A stretch of 64,000 nucleotides of DNA from Amphibalanus amphitrite (taxonomy: Eukaryota > Arthropoda > Thecostraca > Balanomorpha > Balanidae), in NCBI RefSeq assembly GCF_019059575.1, contig NW_024882312.1, forward strand, positions 124,001 through 188,000, written 5' to 3'. This document shows positions 34,208-45,020 of the stretch, in pieces. Below the pieces are notes generated by a model. It saw nothing but the letters and a program-made list of their open reading frames with translations. It made no database searches and was not told where the DNA came from. Within the stretch, counting starts at the first letter, position 1. Each line of letters starts with the position of its first letter. The translations under genes and the position numbers were made by a program.

Positions 34208-34312
34208 ACCCGACGCCCCCGCTGTATCGATATGTTGAGTCGCCTATATCAATATGTTGTGAGTCGCTTATATCGATATGTTGTGGGTCGCCGTTTGTAT
34301 CGATATCAACGT
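34208..34312 (+). repeat. About 25-bp tandem repeat, TATATCGATATGTTG units
   Basis: Three to four copies of a unit close to TATATCGATATGTTGTGAGT, just after the broken SGNH segment and before gag. It may belong to an LTR; AATAAA at 34320-34325 supports that. Confidence 0.6.
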
Positions 34313-34475
34313 GTGGGCCAATAAAGGCGTGACGTGTTACTTGCCGGCACGGCACGGAGCACGAAACATGGCGCAGCCTGTGGTGAACTTGCGGTTTTGA
34401 TTTCTTATTTTTGGTGGGTTAAAAGCAACTTGAAGAAGGGTAAGAAAGCGAGAAGAAGCAAGACAACATCAAGCA

Positions 34476-34990
34476 GTGATGTCTGGATTTACCCCACCAG
34501 AACAGTTTGATTTTACGTCACCAGAGCATTGGCCTCTGTGGCGCGACCGCTTCAGACGATATCGCCAGGCGTCAAAGCTAAATCTCGATGAGGAGGAAAC
34601 CCAGGTCAGTGCACTTGTTTATGCAATGGGGCCAGAGGCTGAACATATTATTTTGAGCATAGAAGCTTTCCCTCACAACAATTTTGAAGCCGCTGTGCGC
34701 TGTTTTCATGGGTACTTTACCCCAAAGAGAAATGTGATTGCTGAGAGGCATGCTTTTGAGATTAGAACACAAGGCGCTTCCGTGTCGAACGAAAGCTACA
34801 TTAGATCAGTGCATTGCCTTGCCGAACACTGCCAGTTTGCTGACAAAAAATGAAAGGATCAGAGACCGTCTCATAGCAGAAATGAAAGATAAAAATATGT
34901 CCAAGCAGATTCAGTTACGAGCTCTGGATTCAGATGTGACAGGCAGAGGATCACTACTCTCCACAACATGCAGGTATTGTGGAAGGAGGA
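34476..34990 (+). pseudogene. Ty3-type gag (capsid) fragment
   Basis: ATG at 34479 opens MSGFTPPEQFDFTSPEHWPL, the typical N-terminus of a widespread metazoan Ty3 gag. WRDRFRRYRQASKLNLDEEE and YAMGPEAEHI follow. One base shift near 34850 moves the frame to NERIRDRLIAEMKD. Sequence ends at the first residues of a zinc knuckle (CRYCGRRRH, about 34972) where another sequence takes over. Confidence 0.85.
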
Positions 34991-35070
34991 GGCATACCAG
35001 TCCGCAGCAATGTCCAGCCAAACACCCGCCATGGCTGCGGCGGTGGCCCAGAACGTCGCCATGGCTGATC

Positions 35071-35450
35071 ACGTGCCTGCTGATGTTCGGCGCCCCGGAG
35101 GTCACCGTCATTCTCAGGACGTTGGTCCCGCGGGCCCAGCTGTCGGACGCCCTGCGAGGCGTGGCGGCGGACTTCGGTCCCCGCTGCGTCCTGCTGGACG
35201 TCGAACGGCTGCTGAACGCTGAGAGTTCGGAGCCCGATAGCTGGCGCCGCCGCGTCACCTCTCACGGCCTCCTGGGTGGTGCGTTGGTGCAGGTCTTGGA
35301 GGTTGGCCCCGGCGACGCCTGGTCTCTCTCTCTCCCTGTCTCAGGATTTCCCGAGGCTGGGAGTGAAGGATTTCGGCGCCGACAGAGTCCACCTCCATAG
35401 CGAGCAGGGAGTCCGTACGCAGTGCGGACCAGGTATGGCTGGACGTTGGG
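35071..35450 (+). pseudogene. Second half of an SGNH-like domain
   Basis: The frame of 34738 gives EVTVILRTLVPRAQLSDALR and CVLLDVERLLNAES. After a shift, the 35276 frame gives DFPRLGVKDFGADRVHLHSE, in which DRVHL fits the DxxH block V of SGNH hydrolases. Order and spacing suit the missing C-terminal part of the domain begun at 33937. The inserted 34200-35060 block separates the halves. Confidence 0.4.
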
Positions 35451-35499
35451 AGGATTGAGAAGCGGTCCACAGCCATCATCGAGTGTAAGGGTGTGCAGG

Positions 35500-35955
35500 A
35501 CGTCGGTGAAGAATGATCAGGAGCTTTATGCCCTCGGAGCGGCCCGCCGAAATTGTGGAACGGACCAGGATACGGGACGCCGTGAAGGAAGCCGCAAGGC
35601 ATGCGGCTTCCGGCGTCATGGTCCTCGGCCCCGTGCCGCGTACGAGGCGCGACCCAGCTACTACGTGGGAGATGACAGCGGCGTTTCGAACGCTGGACCG
35701 GTTACTGTGCGCCCTCGTCAGGGACGAGTTGGCCGACCAGCCCGTGATCTACACCACACTGGGCAAATCCACGTGCATCCGACGGGCGAGGCGGCGGTCC
35801 GGAGGAGGCGAGGGCGCAGCCCGGCGGAACCATCCGTCCGACTATCCCGTCGACCCGTCCCTTACGAAAGGGACCCCATCCATATGATTGCGGGAGGCTA
35901 TCGGGCCATCAGGGACCGGTTCCCGAAAGGGGTCGTCGTCAGGGCGGCTGGGTGA
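35500..35955 (+). pseudogene. SGNH-like domain, C-terminal part, third copy
   Basis: The frame of 35513 reads VMVLGPVPRTRRDP then MTAAFRTLDRLL. The frame of 35422 ends with ERDPIHMIAGGYRAIRDRFP. The pattern LGPxPR...AAFxLxRRL...DxxHxxxxGYxxI is shared with the copies at 45.7 kb and 51.5 kb, so this is a paralogous fragment. The DxxH pair is kept. At least one frameshift separates the parts, and block I is absent. Confidence 0.55.
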
Positions 35956-37049
35956 GCGGCCGTGCTCCTCTGGACTGTGTGTAAGGGGGGAGGGCGTTGG
36001 GAAGCGACGCACGGTCGCCCGGCCGCCGCGCCCGACGGCAGGCGCCCATCCTGCAGCTCTTCCGCGCGGTGGTGATCTCAATGTCCCAATAATTTTTGGA
36101 CGCCTTGCCGACCACGAAGAGCCTCAATCAAGACATTCTAAAAAAAAAAAAATATCATAGATCCAATGCCATTGTCTGACGAAGAAGAAACCAGACCGTC
36201 TGAACTGAAGGAAACTGGAAGAATAGAACCAAGCAGCGATAGAAGGGTGTCAAAGAGATCTGGGTAATCGGTCATGTGCCAAACACTGACGTGGTGGCAC
36301 TCGCCATGTCTCTGCGATGGAGAAACACCACACTGTAAAGTACTGACAGCATCCAAAACCCGCCGTCAGGTTCTCTTACGGTTCGCTCAGAAAAGGCTAA
36401 ACCTCGTCAACCATGGTCAGGCTGCAAGCACAGATGAATTTACTCTTACAGGCTTTTGGTGAAGCAGAAAGAGTCCGCAAAGATCGCCGCAACACAGAGA
36501 ACTACAAAAGAAATAAGAAGAGTTCATGTAATCAATGGTGGACGAACAACAGATCCCCATCTCTACTCATCAATTTAAAATATTATTATGTGGTGTCGCG
36601 CCATCTGTGTGCTGTGCAAACAGACAGGCGTTAGCATGGACGCTGTTGATGGCGCGCGAGTCGCCAGCTGTAGCGGTCAGAGTAGATTCATAACACGTGT
36701 CGTAGCCACTGTGAATGACGTGGGCGGAAGCAATCTTGGCCTTTGGAAAGAGCTGGGTATCCAGCATGATTGCCAGACATCCTTCACCAACCCAGCAGAC
36801 AGCCCAAGCCCGATCAACTGAGTCGGAAGGAGGGAGTGGTGAAAGGGCTTACCGAAGTGATCGTTGCCAAGCTGGCAATAAGTGAGGTTGTCGCCCTCGA
36901 GTTTTCCCGCCTGCGGACCTTCATCCGGATGAAGTGTAAGATCTTCATCGGCTAAATTTGCGGCATTGTTTTGCGCCCGTAGTTTAAAACCGTCAAGTCA
37001 CCGAATTGTAGAGTCGGGGACATCGGGGGCGTTTGATGCACCCTAACAC
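35956..37049. other. Mobile-element debris without a clear domain
   Basis: A poly-A run sits at 36140-36151. Downstream, a short frame (LSDEEETRPSEL ... RRVSKRS) resembles the acidic-to-basic tail seen at the end of Ty3 pol proteins. It is too short to assign. Confidence 0.3.
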
Positions 37050-38009
37050 AGGGTTATATCACACATTCTGGCCAAGTACGTTTCAAAGGGGCAAGCCGAT
37101 TGGGATTTGTTTGTGCCAGCCTGCATGATGGCCATCAACTCAGCCGTGCACTCTTCTACCGGCTATTCGCCGTATTATCTCGTGCATGGTAGGCATCCAA
37201 CTCTACCGCCAGATGCCTTGCTGTGCAATGAGCCTCCACCGAGCTGGCATGACTATTCTCAGTTTGTGACCGAGCTCCTGCAGAATACTCATCTCGCGTT
37301 TGCCGAAGCAAACCACAAAATCGGAATATCTGTAGCACAAAACCGGGAAAGGACGAATGCAAAGGCTCGTGTAAGAAATATCGCCGTTGGACAAAATGTG
37401 TTATTGCACACGCCCAAGGTGACTGCTGGGGACAAAAGGAAACTTGCAGTGTTCTGGCAGCCTGGGTATACGGTGATCCATAACTTTGGAAACGTCAACT
37501 ATTTGATAGAAAGAGTCGATGGGGGTCAGCGCCAACCGGTGCACGTGGATCGATTGAAAGTGCAGCAATCGGCTATAGCTGACAAGGGCAAAGCCGAAAG
37601 CAGACCTGATCCCAGGCAAGGGGCGGCAAAGACCACCCACGACCCGACTCAGGACACGGTCCCAGCGCCCTCTAGTCCAGAGCGCATCGGCCACAGAGCG
37701 TCCCAGTCGGGTTCTGACCCACAGCCGCCAGCGCCGCCTATGAACGAGGAACGGGACAACCATTCGTCCCCTCCGTCCGCGCCGGCCAGCACTCCACCAC
37801 CCAATGGCTCGGGGAAGGACACACCGTCACTGTCATCAACGGACGGGCTGTTCCTTTCCGATGAAATTCCCGAGAACGCCTCAACTACTGATGAAGATGA
37901 TGTCACCTTACAAAATGAGGAGGTGGATACGCCCGAGTCCGAATCGGAACCACCACGCCGTTACCCTTTGCGACAACGGAGACCAAAGCAAAGATATTCA
38001 CCGTCGTAA
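37050..38009 (+). pseudogene. Ty3-type integrase C-terminal part with acidic tail
   Basis: The frame opens at about 37060 (LAKYVSKGQADWDLFVPACM) and continues through AINSAVHSSTGYSPYYLVHG, a hallmark of the integrase core end. QNRERTNAKARVRNIAVGQN and AVFWQPGYTVIHNFGNVNYL then match the C-terminal GPF/Y-like module. A long Ser/Pro/Glu tail ends RRYPLRQRRPKQRYSPS. 300 codons of this are free of stops, so this is the best-preserved pol piece here, but the catalytic N-terminal part is missing. Transcripts would end at AATAAA 38334-38339. Confidence 0.85.
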
Positions 38010-38029
38010 GACGTTGTCCGTGTGGGCGC

Positions 38030-38133
38030 GCGCACATCGCTGTGAAGGAGCGCGCACGTCGCCGTGGAGGCGCGCACACATTGCAGTGAAGGCACGCGCA
38101 CATCGCTGTGAAGGATCGCGCACATCGCAGGAG
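38030..38133 (+). repeat. 27-bp tandem repeat GCGCGCACATCGCTGTGAAG
   Basis: About four imperfect copies of GCGCGCACATCGCTGTGAAGG-type units, immediately past the integrase tail. Probably part of the element's 3' non-coding region or LTR. Confidence 0.8.
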
Positions 38134-38139
38134 CGCGAA

Positions 38140-38475
38140 CAATCGCTGTATTTACCCATATATGTGACTATGTATTATAATGTTGGACAATATATTTGCC
38201 CGCCCAATGTATGACCATGGATTTGTAAATATATAACAATGTATTGTATGACGATGTAATTGTAAATGTATAACCATGTATGTATTTGCCCCATGTATAG
38301 CTCTGTATTGTTCTCTAGATGTGGTGTGTCTTTAATAAACCAATGTGGATGGTGTCATGTACTTGTAGGTACTTACATAAATGGCCTCTTCCCCAAAGTA
38401 AGGGGATTTTTCTCCGATCGGCGGAGAAGGCACGCTACCCACCGCGTGGCTACACAAATGGCGAGCATTCACCAC
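38140..38475 (+). mobile_element. Candidate 3' LTR region with AATAAA
   Basis: AT-rich stretch with repeated TGTATNACCATGTA-like words, an AATAAA at 38334-38339 and a downstream ACACAAATGGCGAGC (38452-38466), which looks like an LTR end plus TGGCGA-type primer site. No second copy is seen in the window. Confidence 0.35.
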
Positions 38476-39289
38476 TGAACCACTCGAGTAAACGGCCCCA
38501 CCGTAAATGCACATGTAGAATGACAGTGGCCCGGGTGGCAGACGGGTTAACGGCACAAGGGTGACGTCCCTGCCAACCACTTGTCATATGTAGAGTAAAG
38601 TAGCTGATAAAGGGGGAGACAGCGACAGACCCACAGGACCGGGCTCGAGTCTCCACCCCTACAGAAGGTCATAAACTCCGCGCGTCAGTTGGAAGCGATG
38701 GAGCAGCTGGCCGCCCGCAAACGGAAACAGCATGCCCAGAAAACTGTAGCTTACTTGCCGATGCATGGACAACGTTGGAATGTGTAACTGTGCGTGCATG
38801 GTGGTGTGTGTGCGATGTGTGTCAATGACATTGCCTTTTTTCTCAATATTTCGAACCTCACGTTCCGCCTTGTACCGTAAGTAAATACGTGTGCGCGCAT
38901 GTGTGTAATGTGTGTATATGTAATTATGTTTGTGCTTGTGCGTACACTGCCGCGCCGGTGGACGTAATAAACGTAAAGAGACGAGAAGCGTCAAGCAAAG
39001 AGGACTCATCACCAAGGGCAGCTGTCAAAGAAAGCTGGGACCCACGCAGGCCCAGAAACCTCAGAAGCTGAACACCAACTCATGTCACACGTGCGTCACT
39101 TTACGTCCTTTGTTTACCTTTGTTTACCCAACGCCATTTTGTGTCGAAATGTCTCAGTTGTGTTGCTGGCCGCATTGAATAAACGCGTGCTTCGTCATGA
39201 GACCATTTTGATGCAAATGCTGCTCAGCTATGCGGCCAGCAACATTGTAATCACGCTTATATTGTAATCATTCAGTCCTTTCTACATAC
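38476..39289. other. Non-coding, contains CA/TG-rich stretch
   Basis: TG/GT-rich sequence around 38800-38940 and no coding frame. GAATAAACGCGTGC at 39177-39190 leads into a 55-bp segment (39185-39240) that is a near copy of 39819-39874 inside the gag fragment to the right. Confidence 0.4.
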
Positions 39290-39292
39290 GTG

Positions 39293-39895
39293 ATGGCCGC
39301 AGCCGAACTGCAGTGCCCGTGGCCCGCTTGCCCGTGCCGAACCCCGGCTCTGGAGGGGACCGTCGGCATCCAGCTCCTGCAGATGCACCAAACGGCGGTC
39401 CACAAGCCGACACCACTGTCGGAGCGGCAGCCGAGGGCCAAGCTGCCCCACCTCGACATCACCGAAGACGGCACTGTCACTGAGGCGGCGCTGGGTGTCT
39501 TCCGTCAGCAACTGGCCTCCTACAAGCGGAGCCTCGGACACTCAGCACCCTCTGATGAGCTGCCTGACACCGTCCTCCAGTCTCTGCCGTCCACGGCATA
39601 TAACCTATTGTTTGCCCGTTCTGGTGAAGCCCTCACCTCCCAGACTGAGGCGGAGCTGCTCACCAACATTTAAGCCTCATGGTTCGGCCTGAAAACAAAC
39701 TGTCTTATGTCCTCAAGCTGCACAACATGAAACAGGAACTGGGACAACCTGTGGCTCAATTCTCTGCCAACATCCGAGCTGCGGCACGACGTTGCCACTT
39801 CAATGTGACCTGCAGACGCGTGCTCCGTCATGAGGCCGTTTTGATGCAGATGCTGCTCAGCTACTCAGCCGCTCAGCTTCCAGTCTCGGACGCTT
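39293..39895 (+). pseudogene. Gag fragment with C2H2-like start (Ty3-type)
   Basis: ATG 39293 opens with ELQCPWPACPCRTPALEG and HQTAVH, the Cys/His start seen in one class of arthropod Ty3 gag. After a frameshift near 39670 the next frame reads VRPENKLSYVLKLHNMKQEL, GQPVAQFSANIRAAARRCHF and NVTC, typical capsid sequence. It ends at a stop near 39895. Nothing of pol follows. Confidence 0.75.
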
Positions 39896-40169
39896 AAGCA
39901 AAACATGTCTGACTGACGGAAAGTCTGCTACCACATCTCGCACAAACAGGGCCAACGCCAATCAAGTGTACATGGGTACCGAAAGTGTGCCCGGTACGAA
40001 GTCGGTAGAGGACAACCTCCTCTCGTCGCGATCTGCGTGAGGCCGGCAACCAGGTTGCCAAGCCTGGTTTGAACCGTAGAAGCTTGTTACTGTGAGATCG
40101 GCTCCAGGCCTCCTGCCACTTTTTGCGAAAGAAAGAGCTCACCGCTGAAAAAGACATGAAGATAACCAA
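39894..40169 (-). pseudogene. C-terminal fragment of a non-LTR retrotransposon
   Basis: The antisense frame reads SRREEVVLYRLRTGHTFGTH then CARCGSRLSVS. This matches the pattern EExVLxRLRxGHTxxTH...CxxCGxxLxVxH at the end of many LINE ORF2 proteins. The frame is lost at the point where the His of that motif is expected. Only this tail survives. Confidence 0.75.
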
Positions 40170-40985
40170 GCACTAGAAGCCAAGAGGACGAAAAAAGCAC
40201 TGCAATTAAGCAATCAAGGTAAACGAGCATGGCGATAATAAGTCGTCAGAAAACATTGCATAATTATCCAGGAGACGCAAACGTTTGACGCAAGAGAAAA
40301 TAGTCATGTGTGTAAAATACATTTGTGCACACTGCACGACACATTTGTGCTGACTGCTGTTGTACGGATCGTCGTCGCGATTAGTCACGCAATGCTTCAG
40401 ATCACTTTGGCTGTTATTGTTTTCGCTAATGGTTCTGTTACTCGTCGTCATGTCCGTAGTGCTAGCTACGTATAGACCTCGCCCTGTATCGTACGTGGCT
40501 CGCCGGCGTGACAGTTAGCTCGGACGTAACAGGCGTAACGACGGCTCGGGTAGCCCGTCAGGATCCTGCACGTGGTCCGTGGAGCGTTCAAAGCGACGGC
40601 GCTGTGGTTTGGGTCGATGCAAGCTCTGTGGCAACAGGCGTTGTGGTAGAGGCACCTGACGGTGATGTCAATGAAGATGGGTGTTGGCTGCAGAATATGA
40701 TTGCACACACAAATGTTGCTGAGCTGAATGCAGCTGTGTGAGGCGTCAACATGGCCATCGCTTGACACATGTGAGAGTGACCACTGTCCACTGTGGTGAA
40801 GTGCATGACATGTATTGTAATCGGATACTGTTCAGGCATTCTCATTTCATAGTGTGTGCATGACAAAATACAGGGAGGAAGAATCGTCAATGAAACAAGG
40901 AGCCACTGGGGCCCATATGTGGTTGCACACTCAGCACAGTCTATTTGCCAGTACGTGGCGTGCGCCACGCAATCGCCGACGGCGA
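40170..40985. other. No supported gene
   Basis: Mixed-composition DNA with only short frames. It lies between a LINE tail and the Helitron fragment; element boundaries cannot be placed. Confidence 0.3.
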
Positions 40986-41533
40986 GGAGGTCGGCCGAGC
41001 CGTCGGCCGGCCCGTGGTGCTCCCGGCTTCTGTGACCGGTAGCCCGCGGTAAATGATGTCTAAACTACAGGACGCCCGCTGCTATGTTCGGGACTTTGGC
41101 TCGGCTGACTTCTTCATCACTGTGACATGTAACCAGGCCTGGCCGGAGATCTTGGACACTCTGCAGGCCCTATACCCGGGGGATGGGCCGGATGATCACG
41201 ACCGTGCGTGTGACCACCCGAACATAGTCAGTCAGGTGTTTGATCAGAAACTGCAGGTGCTGCTCTGGCAGCTTCGTGACGGCATCCGTGCTCGGCAGCG
41301 GGCCATTATGTATACCATTGAGTGCCAGAAGCGTGGTATGCCGCACGCTCACATTCTACTGTGGGTCGTGCCGGCCGACAAGCCCCATTCCAATGACGTG
41401 GACACGTGTGTGTGTGCCGAGGTCCCCGATCCCCAGACTGATCCGCATCTGCATGCCATCGTGTGTGCAAAAATGGTGCACGGGCCGTGCAGTGCACTGA
41501 GCCTGCGGTCCACGTGCATGAAAGACGGAAAGG
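40970..41533 (+). pseudogene. Helitron Rep/helicase fragment (HUH nuclease region)
   Basis: One frame reads VGRPVVLPASVTGSPR, then a TAA at 41048-41050, then MMSKLQDARCYVRDFGSADF, FITVTCNQAWPEI, NIVSQVFDQKLQVLLWQLRD and CQKRGMPHAHILLWV. PHAH is the HUH metal-binding motif of rolling-circle Rep proteins. The order VLPxSxxGxPR...QDA...LFITxTCNxxWPEI...HAHIL is the Helitron signature. The TAA interrupts the frame where relatives continue. The sequence ends at STCMKDGK and joins Tc1-like sequence at about 41535. No helicase domain is left. Confidence 0.88.
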
Positions 41534-41539
41534 CGCAAA

Positions 41540-41815
41540 GACTTCCCTGGGTTTTGCGAGAAGGGTATCAGGCCAGGGAACAGTCCGGATTTGAATCTGA
41601 TAGAAAACTTATGGAGCATCATGCAGCAAAGGCTTGATGAAGAGAAATCGTCAGTGGGAATTACTGGACTGGTTAGGCAGCTGAAGCAGGCGTGGGCAAG
41701 CATTTCTCCGAGTGTGCTGGGAAACCTAGCCGCCGGTATGCCGGACCGAGTGCGCCGATGTACAGCCCTCAGCAGACTGCGTGGTAGGTATTCTTTTTCC
41801 GACAAAACTGATAAT
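41540..41815 (+). pseudogene. Tc1/mariner transposase C-terminal fragment
   Basis: The frame reads FCEKGIRPGNSPDLNLIENL then WSIMQQRLDEE and RQLKQAWASI. NSPDLNxIENLW is the diagnostic block containing the third catalytic acidic residue of Tc1-like DDE transposases. The fragment abuts the Helitron piece on its left and ends in an inverted repeat on its right. Confidence 0.85.
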
Positions 41816-42146
41816 AATTCAAAAGTCATGTTATCAGTCGGTCGAAACTCACTGCAAATAGATGCGCCATGCTCCACTCCTTCGATAGGGCCTATCAATA
41901 AACAAAGCATACGCCTTGTGTGGCAACAAAATGTAAAAGTTCGTTTTGGGGGCAAATATAAACTTTTGGGTTTTGTTGCCAAACTGGATGGAAAATGCAT
42001 ACGATGATAATGCCAATCTAAGCTGCGGAGTCTCGCGCATCTTGCTGTTACGATTTCCGAGTGCCTGATAGCATAGAATTCGCGTTATCCTCGGTTTTGT
42101 CGAAAAAAGAATACCTACCACGCAGTCTGCAGAGGGCTGTACCTCT
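41764..42146. repeat. About 50-bp inverted repeat around a 270-bp loop
   Basis: The segment from 41764 (CAGCCCTCAGCAGACTGCGT... GACAAAACTGATAA) reappears as its complement at 42085-42146 (TTATCCTCGGTTTTGTCGAA...). The left arm includes the transposase 3' coding end. The arms differ at a few bases. Confidence 0.8.
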
Positions 42147-42209
42147 GCTAAGGGTGGTCACGTGGGTAAATAAAAACGAAAAAGTGCTTTTGTTTGTCTT
42201 CAGTTTCAG

Positions 42210-42385
42210 ACGCCGAAAAGTATTGCTCGATTCGGCCTCTTCCCATACCAGGTGCTTCCGATGGGCCTTAGCGGGTTACCATGGACATTGGACATTCGCC
42301 ACGCTGGAACAGGATATGTTTGGAGAAATGCTGTCAATGGAAGGGATGGTGCCGTTCATCGATGGCATGCATCTGCAACTGTAAC
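42210..42385 (+). pseudogene. Small decayed Ty3-type reverse transcriptase piece
   Basis: Two frames give FGLFPYQVLPMGLSGLPWT and MLSMEGMVPFIDGMHLQL. These resemble the LPFGL-SxxP and YIDDMLV blocks of Ty3 reverse transcriptase, with the second catalytic Asp replaced by Gly. Short and frameshifted, so the call is tentative. Confidence 0.45.
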
Positions 42386-43920
42386 AGCTGAAAGCTGTGA
42401 CATTTTGTTATATATCCCAAAATCATATTCTTCCATACATATAATGCGTAGCATTCTCATAACATTTCGCCTACTGGGACGTCTAGGTCAGGTCAAGCGA
42501 CAGGGTCACACGTCTGCCGTGCAGCTACTCCCCCCGACCGGCAGACGGCACAAGATCAAAGGCTCGCCGAAGGGTGGAGTACAAACACACCCATCCGGGC
42601 CGGCGCAGCTGCCGCCGACAAACGCGGCGCAGTCGGAAACACCTGCCCGGTGCTGGACCATCCGACCCAGACAGCCCTTGGCGCCACCACGTCCTGCCGA
42701 AAAGTTCGAGCGGAAACCGGAGTGAAGAACCGAAGCAGGGCGCGGATGACGTCACGTCGGCGGAGGAAAGAGGGGAGTGAATGAGTCACGCCAGAGCAGT
42801 CGCTGACAGGACACATTTGCAGTAACGCCTTCCGACGAAACTCAAGGGAGCCGAGAGAGGTCCCGGCCACGGCGGAAACGGTTTTCCTGTCGAATCCCGT
42901 CCAGAGCGGCGGCGCAGATACCTGCAGGATGTCGCCGTTTTTCTGCCCCGGTCGGGGAGGGCCGGCCGACACCCGGAACCTCCGGCCCGGAAATCACGGG
43001 AGAACAAAACTCAGCGGCAGAAGGAGAAGGGGATTCAGACAGACCCGAGACCGACCACCGGAGGCAGACCACCAGAGAGAGAACACCTCGGGACTCGGTA
43101 CGGGACACAGTCCCGCCCGGCTTCGGCCGGAGCGACCTCTCTGCTGACCGGATCGTCACCACCGGGGCTCAGCTGGAGTGAACAGCAATCATCAAACACT
43201 ATCAAGTGAGTCATCTGTCCACCCAACAAGACCGCCTCCCCGTCATGGACAATTCACCTCCCATTTACCCATCGGATGTCTCTGATCTGGATTACAAATG
43301 CCACTCCCTGAGGTCTAACCTGAGCCACCATTAGAGGGCAATGGATTTAACATCGTGGGAGCGTTACTCGGCAGGGAAGGGGAGGGCAGATGGTCGCTAC
43401 ATTCCGCTCCCGACCGAGCAGCGCGGCAGTGGTGCGTCTGTTTGTAAAGATGGGGAGTAGGGTGGCACTTATTCTGGGGGTAAAAATATTTTTTTAGATT
43501 TTTTGATTGGACACCCCCGCGTTCTATTCCACTTGACATAAAAACAATCCGTGTAAAATATTTTTGAAAAATATTCATTTTTAGAGGTCACTCAATGACG
43601 TTAAAAAATCATTTTTCCCCATCAAATATTGAACTTTTCATTTTGAGACAGCAGATGAATCCAACTTGAAACAAAAAGTTTTTATACTTTAGAAACCTCA
43701 AATGTAAACTAACTTACATGCTCAATGTCTGTTTTGACTCATATCTTGCTGTTCTGTCCTTCAGTGGAAGGCGAAAAAACGCCTTTTTTCTTAATTTCAC
43801 TACGAACCCAGTGAGAACAATTCTTACCTACGTATATTACAACGTTTCCACGTACCTAGGGTGTAAGGTAAGCACTAGGCAATTATCAAATCGCATCTCT
43901 CCTTTCTCACATTCACAGAG
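42386..43920. other. No supported gene
   Basis: GC-rich in the left half, AT-rich from 43480. Frames in the left half overlap on both strands, as expected from composition. No domain seen. Confidence 0.35.
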
Positions 43921-43926
43921 CTCACG

Positions 43927-45020
43927 ATGGCGACCGCACCTCGAACTCGGTCAAAGACAGTTGTCTTCCTGCTGGGAACGGTGGAGGAGGCGATTCATGG
44001 CTCTAAACTACCGTCTATCTGTCAAGCCCTCGGCTTCTTTCTACATCTTCACATCGACAAGAAGATGACCAAGAAGGAAGCTGCCGCCGAGACACTGAAA
44101 GTAATCATCCCCTTTTGACACCGCGCCAGGATCCCCATCCGCAGAGAACAGCATTGTCGCGACAAACTCCTGAAGCTCTTCGACACGTGGGGAAATATTA
44201 AGAAGAACAGCCAGCGGGCTTCGGTGACTCAGACCACTAAGGAGGAAGGCTTTCGAGCCACACTGGAAGACCTCTTCGACATAGCTCATGCTAACGCTCT
44301 CAAACTCATCAGCTTGGACGAAGACAGAAACTTTCTCCTCGCGCAGCGAGAGAAAGGACGACGCGGCACAATGGCAGGGATAGACGCCCAAACAGTGACA
44401 CTGGATGTGCTAGAAGAGCGGCGAGGCGTGGCATTAGAAAGACGGCGAGAAGCTGAACTTAGGCGTCAAGCAGCTGACGAGTTGGCTCAGCTGGCGTCAA
44501 GTTCGAGTTCTAGCAGCAGCCCAGCCAAGACGGGCGACGGGGCGAATCCCAGCTCACCCGAACGCTTCCCAAACAGCGAGGCCGGGGACCCGCAGCCGGG
44601 GCCATCAACAGCTCCTCCCCCACCAAAGCGTCGTGCAACGAAGATGTTCCTTGACGTCGGTCTTTCGTCCGCACTGGACCGGACGAAGATGTCCAACCTG
44701 CAGGCGGTCCACGTGCTGTCTGCGGCAGCGGTTAGTCTCGGGCACGATCCAGCCGAGCTGTTGATGAACCGCGAGTCTTTCCGCAGAGAGCGAATCAAGT
44801 TCCGCCAGATATCGGCTGCCGAGATCAAGGCCGCATTCTCCCCCGATGCTCCTCTGACGGTGCACTGGGACGGTAAAATCGTCCCAGCCGCGGACGGTGG
44901 GCCACGTGAGGTGAGGACCGCCTGCCAGTCCTGGTGTCCGGCGAAGGTGTGGCTAAGCTCCTCGCCGGCCCCAAGTGTGGCGATTTCATCATTCTCCGCG
45001 AGCCCTCTCCCCCCCCCACT
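43927..45020 (+). pseudogene. Multicopy-type invertebrate ORF (HWDGK / LPVLVSG family), broken
   Basis: ATG 43927 starts MATAPRTRSKTVVFLLGTVE and stays in frame to a TGA at 44116-44118, after PF where relatives as I recall them carry Trp. The same frame then runs on (HRARIPIRREQHC ... ATLEDLFDIAHANALKL, FLLAQREKGRRGTM, a Ser/Pro-rich linker, SNLQAVHVLSAAAVSLGHDP, VHWDGKIVP). A shift near 44912 is needed to read RLPVLVSGEGVAKLLAGPKC. I recognise this as a repetitive protein family of arthropods and cnidarians, probably transposon-derived, but cannot name a superfamily. It is cut off at about 44985. Confidence 0.55.

Noticed and set aside
38659..39015. 118-codon antisense frame
   Set aside because: Its middle is a translated CA-rich stretch (THKHKHN, HTHAR); no domain.
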